NCBI GenBank assembly: GCA_030824295.1
Contig: JAVBYA010000049.1
Coordinates: forward strand, 1 to 16,162
Origin: Bacteroidota bacterium
Lineage (GTDB): Bacteria; Bacteroidota; Ignavibacteria; UBA10030; UBA8401
Direction of reading: 5' to 3'
Length of the DNA stretch: 16,162 bases
Both the position numbers and the translations under genes were made by a program. The notes under the pieces are model-generated. The model was not told the origin of the DNA. It worked only from the letters and a program-made list of their open reading frames with translations, and searched no databases. Below are positions 7,961 to 14,900 of this stretch, piece after piece. Numbering within the stretch: the stretch's first letter is position 1; the number at the start of each line of letters is the position of its first letter.

Positions 7961-7981
7961 GCGACAGCAGGCTCTTTTATG

Positions 7982-8010
7982 AATATACCGAAATGGTGAG
8001 GGGCAGTCAA
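7982..8010 (-). promoter_or_regulatory. Predicted sigma70-type promoter of clpC
   Basis: Read on the - strand: TTGACT (complement of 8005-8010), a 17-nt spacer, and TATATT (complement of 7982-7987). Transcription would begin near 7975 and give a leader of about 120 nt before the clpC ATG. The match to the sigma70 consensus is close, and it is the best candidate between clpC and the tRNA. Confidence 0.7.
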
Positions 8011-8063
8011 CATGGTGAAAAATTAGTCTTTTATCAGAATACCGTGATTTTAAGAGTGAATCG

Positions 8064-8092
8064 TTGACTTTTTACCCTCTCTTGGCTATATT
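8064..8092 (+). promoter_or_regulatory. Predicted sigma70-type promoter of tRNA-Asn
   Basis: TTGACT (8064-8069), a 17-nt spacer, and TATATT (8087-8092) lie 38 nt before the mature tRNA, leaving a short 5' leader for RNase P to remove. Both hexamers and the spacing are identical to the divergent clpC promoter. Confidence 0.75.
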
Positions 8093-8130
8093 GTATGGTC
8101 AAACCTTAAACGATTCCACATCGTTTTGAT

Positions 8131-8202
8131 TCCGCGGTAGCTCAATGGCAGAGCACGTGACTGTTAATCACGGGGTTGTAGGTTCGAGCCCTACCCGCGG
8201 AG
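8131..8202 (+). tRNA. tRNA-Asn(GUU)
   Basis: A full cloverleaf can be drawn. Acceptor TCCGCGG (8131-8137) pairs with CCGCGGA (8195-8201), with discriminator G8202. The D stem is GCTC/GAGC (8140-8143, 8151-8154). The anticodon stem CGTGA/TCACG (8156-8160, 8168-8172) encloses loop CTGTTAA with anticodon GTT at 8163-8165. The T stem GTAGG/CCTAC has the loop TTCGAGC. CCA is not encoded, so it must be added by nucleotidyltransferase. It decodes the asparagine codons AAC and AAU. Confidence 0.96.
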
Positions 8203-8300
8203 CTCTTCGACTCGTCCCGTCCATGTTTCATGGTCGGGACGCGTTGTTTTAAACAAGGGGACTCGCTCAGAGCTCCTAAGCTATCCTTCGAGTCGAAGAG
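8203..8300. repeat. 98-bp element with 12-bp terminal inverted repeats next to tRNA-Asn
   Basis: CTCTTCGACTCG (8203-8214) and CGAGTCGAAGAG (8289-8300) are perfect inverted copies bounding 98 bp, beginning at the first base after the tRNA. Inside, a 13-bp arm (8213-8225) pairs at 12 of 13 positions with 8229-8241 around TTT and is followed by GTTGTTTT. That hairpin could terminate tRNA transcription. The blocks TTCGACTCGTCCCG (8206-8219) and GGGACTCGCTCAG (8258-8270) are shared with the palindrome inside mutS. No protein is encoded. A non-autonomous, MITE- or REP-like mobile repeat is the best description. Confidence 0.7.
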
Positions 8301-8516
8301 TCCCGAGCAACGAGCCTTGTCTGAGCCCTTCTGCGTGTTGTCGGGTGACCTGAAATACCGTCAATATCTTGCTCTGTTCACTCCCTTGGTCAGTCCTCAC
8401 GAGTACCGATGAATACCTGCTCCATCCGTCCTGCATCCCCCTTTCTCTCAACAGTTCCTTGGTTCTGTCAGACATGCCATCGCTCACGCCCGAGTGATGC
8501 GGACACCCCGCGGGTC
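8301..8516. other. Intergenic stretch without recognisable gene
   Basis: About 215 bases between the TIR element and the putative promoter of the radical SAM gene. The only open frames (up to 68 codons, - strand, running into the repeat) have no credible ribosome site or family resemblance. A gene remnant or small RNA cannot be excluded, but I see no positive sign of either. Confidence 0.5.
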
Positions 8517-8545
8517 TTGATACTTGGAATTAATATGGTTTAATT
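8517..8545 (+). promoter_or_regulatory. Possible promoter of the radical SAM gene
   Basis: TTGATA (8517-8522), 17 nt, then TTAATT (8540-8545) in a locally AT-rich patch. Transcription would start near 8552, after the upstream GTG (8549), which agrees with translation starting at the ATG at 8645. The hexamers are only fair matches to consensus. Confidence 0.35.
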
Positions 8546-8644
8546 GCTGTGACCGCTCAAAAACGGGGTATGATCTTCCGGTCCTGTGATGTGTCTGCTC
8601 ACGGCGTTCCACTGCTCCGTTCCCAAACATCACGCAGAGGTTGT

Positions 8645-10123
8645 ATGCTGAACATATTGTTGGTCTCCCCGTCGAGAACTGTCGGCGGATTCGAGTATTT
8701 CTTCAACGTTCAGAACTGCGGTTTGACCTCTCTTGCCGGGAATATCAACAAAGAGATCTGCACAGTACAAATTCTGGACCTCATCGCGGTTCGGTTCAAA
8801 TCCAAAGCGTATTTCACCCAGTACATCAAAGAGCATTCGTTCGACATCATTGGTTTCTCGTCCATGCTGATCCATGCGGATGAAGTGCAGGAACTTGCAC
8901 GGATCACCAAGGAGGTCAACAGCAGCATCATCACCATCGTTGGCGGATATTATCCCACGATCAGCTTCAACGAGATCGCTTCGGAGACAGCGTATCAATA
9001 TTTCGATTATATGATCCGCGGTGAAGGGGAGGCCGCATTCGACCGGTTCGTCCAGAATGTTCACAGCGGCGGTGATTTCTCCGATGTGCCCGGATTGGTC
9101 TATAAGAAGGACGGGAAATTGGTCCATAATCCCTGCGGGGAATTGTTGGACCTGAATACGGTGAAGCTGCCGGACCGGTCAGCGCGGGTCTTTTCTAAAG
9201 GCTTCAACATCTTCCATTACAAAGCGGATGTGTGCGAAACGTCCCGCGGCTGCACGTATACCTGTAATTTTTGTTCCATCACCAAGATGTACGGCAGAAG
9301 TTTCCGGCTCTATGCGATCGACAGGATCATCGAAGACCTGAAAGATGCCAAACGCCGCGGTGCCCAGGCGATCTTCTTCAATGATGATAATATCACCCTT
9401 CATGTGAGGCACTTCGAGCAGCTGTGTGAGGCGATCATCCGCGAAGGACTGCACGATATGAAGTATTTCATCCAGGCGAGCGTGAAAGGGTTCTACGATA
9501 ATCCCGGCCTGGTGAAGCTCATCCGCAGAGCGGGATTTGAATGGGTCTTTTTGGGGATAGAGAACCAATCGGACGAAACACTCAAATTCTTCAAGAAGGA
9601 CAATCAGTTCGCATCGAGTGATATCGCGGTCGTGGTCAAGATGCTCCGGGACGAGAACATCTTCGTGTTCGGAGGGATCATTTTCGGCATGCCGAACGAA
9701 ACAAAGGAATCGATGCTGGCAACGTATGAGTACGTGAAAATGCTGAAGCTCGATATTGCGGCGTTCCTGACATTGACACCCTATCCGGGAACGGCATTAC
9801 GCGAAGAACTGAAAGCGAAGAATTTTATCACCAATCTGTACGATTATTCGAAGTATGATCTCTATCATGCCAATGTCAGGACCGACACACTTTCATCGCA
9901 GGAGCTCTTTGAAGTGTTCGACTCCCTGGTGCAGAAGTTCCTTGTTGACTCGGGCTCCCTCTTCCGATTGATCAGGCGGTATCCCTCGTTCTTCGTCACA
10001 TCGTTCTTCACATTCCTGATCCACCATCCCGATATGGTGCTCCATCATCTCACCAAGGGATACTTCCTGAAGACAAAAAAACGGAAAGAACAGATACGGA
10101 CAGAGTACGCGAAGGAGTATTGA
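8645..10123 (+). CDS. Cobalamin-binding-type (class B-like) radical SAM protein
   Basis: A 492-residue protein. Residues about 1-145 look like the B12-binding Rossmann domain that precedes many radical SAM cores (MLNILLVSPSRTVGGFEYF, then IIGFSSMLIHADE, IVGGYYPT near 99-106, IRGEGEAAF). The radical SAM core carries CxxxCxxC as C203, C207 and C210 (SRGCTYTCNFCS), which binds the 4Fe-4S cluster that splits S-adenosylmethionine. FNDDNI, LGIENQSDETL and GGIIFGMPNET are later core motifs. The C-terminus has a hydrophobic stretch (FFVTSFFTFLI) and a Lys-rich tail. The classical D-x-H-x-x-G cobalamin lower-ligand motif is not evident, as in other proteins of this class. The family includes methyltransferases and cyclases acting on lipids, antibiotics and pigments; the substrate is unknown. 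I chose the ATG at 8645 because it starts the domain and AGAGG (8636-8640) lies 4 nt before it. An upstream GTG at 8549 would add 32 uncharacteristic residues. Confidence 0.88.
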   Translation: MLNILLVSPSRTVGGFEYFFNVQNCGLTSLAGNINKEICTVQILDLIAVRFKSKAYFTQYIKEHSFDIIGFSSMLIHADEVQELARITKEVNSSIITIVGGYYPTISFNEIASETAYQYFDYMIRGEGEAAFDRFVQNVHSGGDFSDVPGLVYKKDGKLVHNPCGELLDLNTVKLPDRSARVFSKGFNIFHYKADVCETSRGCTYTCNFCSITKMYGRSFRLYAIDRIIEDLKDAKRRGAQAIFFNDDNITLHVRHFEQLCEAIIREGLHDMKYFIQASVKGFYDNPGLVKLIRRAGFEWVFLGIENQSDETLKFFKKDNQFASSDIAVVVKMLRDENIFVFGGIIFGMPNETKESMLATYEYVKMLKLDIAAFLTLTPYPGTALREELKAKNFITNLYDYSKYDLYHANVRTDTLSSQELFEVFDSLVQKFLVDSGSLFRLIRRYPSFFVTSFFTFLIHHPDMVLHHLTKGYFLKTKKRKEQIRTEYAKEY

Positions 10124-10222
10124 CAACGTTCTGCGGCACACATCCCGGCTGACCGCCATCCGAATGTACGCTGTGAGCCATCACGGCATGCGAACGACGG
10201 TGTGTTGCGGTCCCGTCCTCCC

Positions 10223-11914
10223 TTAGAAGTCCAGCTCTGCGGTCACGGTCATCAGATCGTCCGAATACACCTTGTTCACGGTATGATCCTTGATGGAGAG
10301 CATCGAATAGTTCACCGTAACGGTGAATTGACGGAACGGTTCTGACCGGACCTCGATGATGGTGCTGTTCTTATCGTACCGATCACCCTCCAGGAAAACG
10401 TTCTTCTGATAGAAATCCCCTTCACCGCGGAGGATACTCCCGCCGAAATTGGTGATGAGCTTGCCGTTCGGTGCAAAACGGAGGCCGCCGGCCGAATTCT
10501 GTGCTTTGTAGGCCACGGAGAACCCCAGGCGGTACGACAGATCATAGCCGATCTTCACGGCTAGCTCCTGAGAGTTCGGCGGAACGGCGTGACCGAGGGA
10601 CACCTTTGAATTGGTATATGTGCTCATATTCGACCGGTGCGAGTACACGAATTGGCCGATATGCGTGAATTCGGCAATGAGAGAAAGATCGGACAATGTG
10701 AAGGCATCCTGCCATTGGAATCCGCACTGGTATCCGAACTTATTGTCGTTGGCGGTCGAATCGTTGTTGGAAATGGTCGCAAAGTTCCAATCGTCAATGA
10801 GCAGCGAGCCCTGGAGGGCGATGTCCCTCACCGGAATGAATTCAGCATCGATCCCGAGGAATGAATTGGTCGTTTGCGACACGGCGGTTGAAAGGTCTGC
10901 GGAGACAAGGAAGCCGACAGGGTTCATGAACGTGAAACTCATCGGCTTTTCGCTGATGATCACCGATTCAAAGATCCCGATCTTGATCCTCTCGAAATTC
11001 ATCGTGAGGCGTTGTGCAACGATGTGTTTGGACGACAGCGTTCGGCCGAGCGAGTCGCCGTTGAGATTCCCATAGACATAGGAATAGTGCACGTTCTTAT
11101 ACTGCAGGTCGAGTTTTGCAAAATCAAAAGGGATGGAATTGTTCGAGAGGAAGATCCGGTCCATGTAGCCGAATCCGTATCCGACATGCTCTCGTCCGAG
11201 CGTGAATGCCAGCCAGTTGTTATCCGTTTGAAACCGCAGATACCCTTCGTACGTGTCAAAATTCTTCGTTCGTTCCACCGAGAACTTCGTGTTCGACGAC
11301 AGCACTTTGTCGAAGCGGGCTGCAACGGCCCGGTCTGCCGCGGTCCCGGTCAGGGCCTGTCCGTTGGACAGACGGATGTAGTATGCAGTGTTATTATAGA
11401 GTGTGCCGCGGACCCGGGCTGCGAACTGTCCGAGCAGGAGGGCATTATCGTATTGATCACCATGGAATGTCCGATACGAAAGGGAGCCGATACCGTCAAC
11501 GAAGAGTGAAGCGTGGTCATCCGTATAGAAGTAGAGATGCTTTTTCCTGTCATTGTCGAACGGTTTGATGAACGACACGTCATCCAGAAAGCTGTAGCTG
11601 AGCGAATCGGAGAGGGAACCATCGTATGAGAACTCCACGAGAAGATTGCGGAGGATATCCTTGTCGACGGAGGACAGGGCATCGGTGCGGGAGGCGATGT
11701 GCTGCAGCGATGCGGCGGTTTCACGCCGCGATATGGGGACCACGGAACTATTGTACAGCGGCAGCACTCCGCGAAGCTGCATGCGTTTGAGGAAATCGTA
11801 TACGATGTGCGACGCCGGGGTCAGTTCACTTTGCGCAGGAAGGTCCGCGGGGGTGAGCAGGACGATGCACAGGAGTGCAGCGAGGATGGACCGCACGTGG
11901 ATGACAGGTTTCAT
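10223..11914 (-). CDS. Outer-membrane beta-barrel protein, Wzi/capsule-assembly-like, with SLH-like N-terminal region
   Basis: A 563-residue precursor with a signal peptide (hydrophobic ILAALLCIVLLTP, probable cut after PAQ near residue 28). A short helical region follows (VYDFLKRMQLRGVLPLYNSSVVPISRRETAASL), resembling the SLH-like start of many Bacteroidota/Chlorobiota outer-membrane proteins. The rest alternates aromatic and polar residues like beta strands. LGREHVGYGFGYMDRIFLSNNSIPFDF (from about residue 238) matches the Wzi-type pattern G-R-x(4)-G-x-G with LSxN. The last residue is Phe, as expected for the BAM recognition signal. Wzi anchors capsule polysaccharide at the cell surface; here that role is inference, and a plain porin is possible. 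The ATG has AAAGGGA about 11 nt upstream. It starts 49 nt after the activase gene on the same strand, so they may share a transcript. No clear terminator follows it. Confidence 0.75.
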   Translation of the reverse strand: MKPVIHVRSILAALLCIVLLTPADLPAQSELTPASHIVYDFLKRMQLRGVLPLYNSSVVPISRRETAASLQHIASRTDALSSVDKDILRNLLVEFSYDGSLSDSLSYSFLDDVSFIKPFDNDRKKHLYFYTDDHASLFVDGIGSLSYRTFHGDQYDNALLLGQFAARVRGTLYNNTAYYIRLSNGQALTGTAADRAVAARFDKVLSSNTKFSVERTKNFDTYEGYLRFQTDNNWLAFTLGREHVGYGFGYMDRIFLSNNSIPFDFAKLDLQYKNVHYSYVYGNLNGDSLGRTLSSKHIVAQRLTMNFERIKIGIFESVIISEKPMSFTFMNPVGFLVSADLSTAVSQTTNSFLGIDAEFIPVRDIALQGSLLIDDWNFATISNNDSTANDNKFGYQCGFQWQDAFTLSDLSLIAEFTHIGQFVYSHRSNMSTYTNSKVSLGHAVPPNSQELAVKIGYDLSYRLGFSVAYKAQNSAGGLRFAPNGKLITNFGGSILRGEGDFYQKNVFLEGDRYDKNSTIIEVRSEPFRQFTVTVNYSMLSIKDHTVNKVYSDDLMTVTAELDF

Positions 11915-11963
11915 GATCGGTGATCCCTTTCCAGTGATCTCTTGATTGCAGCAGAACGAACAG

Positions 11964-14900
11964 CTACCGCGTGATGCCGAAGAGTGCGGCCGCCTTCATC
12001 CAGAACTTCGATATCCGCCTTGAATGCTTCATCCGGTCCATGAGCTGGGCCATCCGTCCGCAATGCAGCAGGAACGTCTCGATCCGTGCTTCGATCGCCT
12101 GAGGGTACACGGTGCCGTCCGTTTCGATGGTGAGGAACGGCAGATGCATCTCATCATGGAAATATTCCGGCAACGCATACGACGGATCGTTCAGCCGTTT
12201 TGCGGCGATCTTGTTCTTGATGTTCATTTCCGGAAGACTGACGGATTCCGCAAACCGCGTCGGCATACACCCGAATGGCCCCAGATTCACAACACCGCAG
12301 TATTTCTCGATGATCTCGTGCATAGCGATGCCGAGTGTCAGTCCCGGCTCACCTTTGCAATCCAGCGGGATGATATGCTTACTGTGCTTCAGGACCGATT
12401 CGATATCGGTGAATGCGAATTTGTAGTATCCGGTCCGTACAAGGGTCGATTTGACCCGGAACTCGGCGATGCGCATGAAAAAGATACGGAGTGCACGCTC
12501 ATATTTCTTCTTGAACGAATGCTCCGCCTCCAGCAGTTTCAGTTTGAGAAGGTAATCGACATAGAAGATCCATTCCGTGAGATACGCGTCCTTCAGGATG
12601 AAGCCCTTCTCCGCAAAACGCTTGTTCAGGTATTTATGCGCGAAATGGTCCCGCCGCACGTAGATCTCACCGACCATCGCGATATACCGCGCATCGCCGA
12701 TCTTCGTCTTTGCGGGGACCCTCTTGTGAATGGCAGCAGAGAACGTCCGCAGCGCATTCGGCAATTTCTGCGGTGCATGCTCGTTCTGTTCGAGCAGTTT
12801 GGAGAACTCTTCGTTGAAGATCCGCAATCCCTCTTCCGGACGGGCGGCGTTCGCCATGATCCCCGAGCGGACATCGTCCAGGACGTCCGCGGCGATCAGC
12901 GACTGGATCCCCGTCATGGCAATATCGGGTCCGAGTCCGGCAAATCCGTCCTCATTCATCAGCACCATGGTTGCAACATTCGGTATTTTTTTTCGCTTGA
13001 TGAGTTCGCGAAGGAACACCGGATATTGACCGAGGCGGCAGTTCCCTGCACCCTGGGCGATGAAATACGCCACATAACTCTTCTTATCCCACTGGTTCTC
13101 CAGGAAATCCAGCAGCGAACCTGCCAGCAGCAGCAGGGGAAGGCATTCCTTCCCGGTTGCATTCGCCCGGCCGTACCGCAGGATATCATCGTTCCCCTCC
13201 GGCAATGCAATGGCATTGTACCCGTAGAATCTCAGATTCGCGGCAAAGAGTTTCACGCTCAGATCGCCCATGGAAGGAACGATCACCACCACACGCGGAT
13301 CGTTCAGCGGGATCTCCTCGCCGTCCGAACTGACGAAGAAACTGGATGTCCCGTCCAATTTCACCGTGGCGATCGAGAACGGCTTTTCCTGCTGCTCCTG
13401 CACGAGGCGCAGCTTCCGGTAGTTTTGTATGATATCCAATGCGGCATCGATCCGTGTGTTGATGCCTGCATCGGCGGTGTGACCGTCCAGTTCCAACGTC
13501 AGGGTCGGTTTTGCGCCGACCGCTTTCCTGAACTGGGGAATGGTCATCGAGTCCGGTGCGCAGGAATAATTGGTGATATATGTTGCAAAGAGCTGCGGAT
13601 GCCGGGCGATGATCTTCGCTGCTTTGAGGATCTTCTTCGATCCCTCCCAGTACTGGTCCTCATCAACGGTCTCCTTCCGATAATCGAACAGATCGAACGG
13701 AACGATGTAGACGCCGCGGGATGCGAATTTCTGCGGGATCCCTTTGTTGGCGAGATCGGTGAATGCATTGTACGGCCGGCCGATCAGCACCATGGCTGCA
13801 GCATCGGGATCCTTCTCCAACAGGGCCATGACATCCCTGCCGATGGAGAACAGATGCTCCTGATACGCTTCCTGCATCTGCACGGCGTAGCAGTACGCTT
13901 CGGAGACCGTCTGCTCATCATCGACGCCCATCGCGCGTGCCATCTCGATGAACTTCGCTGTCTCCGTGAGCAGGCCATTGGCAAAATTGAGGATCGGAGC
14001 GACGAATCGTCCTTTCAGCGGTTTATCCTTGTAGGCCTGCTGCAGGAACAACGGTTCTTCGCTGAGAAAAGCGCAGGTGCAGTTGAAGTCGAGCCGCTGA
14101 TACCCTTCATCACCTGTCTGCATCTCCAGGATCTGCGGAACGAAGATGTAATCGGTGTTCTTCTGCAGAAGGTTCTGGAACAATCCGATGGAGAGCTGGC
14201 ATGGATAACAGTACGATGTCAGTTCGCGGTGCTGTGTTCCTTCTTCCACCGTATCGGACAGAACGACACGAAAGCCGAGCCGTGTGAAAAAATTATAATA
14301 GAGCGGATAGAGCGTATGCGTATGGAACGTTTGGTTGATGCCGACGCTCCTGGCATCCGATGCAAGCGCGCCCGGCGGTGCATACTGGATGAATGTTGCT
14401 TTGTGGCGCCGCTGCACGAAATCGTACCGGTCGGACTCGTATGTCTGCTGGCTGATGGTGTTGTAATATTTATTGCAGGCGCCGCCGAACGGATAGGTCC
14501 TGCCGAGCACTTCGATGCGGTTGATGGAACATTGCCGGTCGCATTTCTCCTTGCCGCCGGCGCAGATGAACGGGTCCTTATAGACCACTTCGCGCTGTGC
14601 GAGCTCCGCCAGGGAATAAGATCCCTCCGGGAGTACGCCAAGATCGATCCTTTTTTTGATCTCCAAAGCAACACCGAAGGCGCCCATCAGACCCGGTTCC
14701 GGCGGGACGATGATCTGCGAACCGGTCAGTGCCGCCATGGCAATGGGGATCGCTTTATTGTAACAGACCCCACCCTGCATGAAGATCTTGTCGCCGACCT
14801 GGCGTGTACCGCGGACGCGGTTCACGTAGTTCATGCAGATCGAGTAGACCAATCCTGCGATGATGTTCTCTTTGGACAGGTTCTCCTGCAGTGCTGTTTT

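Noticed and set aside
8131..8300. Integrative element attached at tRNA-Asn
   Set aside because: There is no integrase gene and no second copy of the tRNA 3' end in the window. The adjoining element is only 98 bp with inverted, not direct, ends.
8281..8487. Small - strand gene of 68 codons (MSDGMSDRTKELLRERG start)
   Set aside because: The start is a GTG without a clear ribosome site, the 3' part overlaps the TIR element, and I recognise no family. A decayed gene fragment remains possible.
8549..8644. N-terminal extension of the radical SAM protein from GTG 8549
   Set aside because: The 32 extra residues look unlike a B12-domain start, the GTG has no ribosome site, and the best promoter candidate would begin transcription just after it.
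10124..10222. Terminator between the convergent radical SAM and outer-membrane protein genes
   Set aside because: Only a weak, imperfect inverted match (around 10131 and 10200) is present, with no T-run on either strand.
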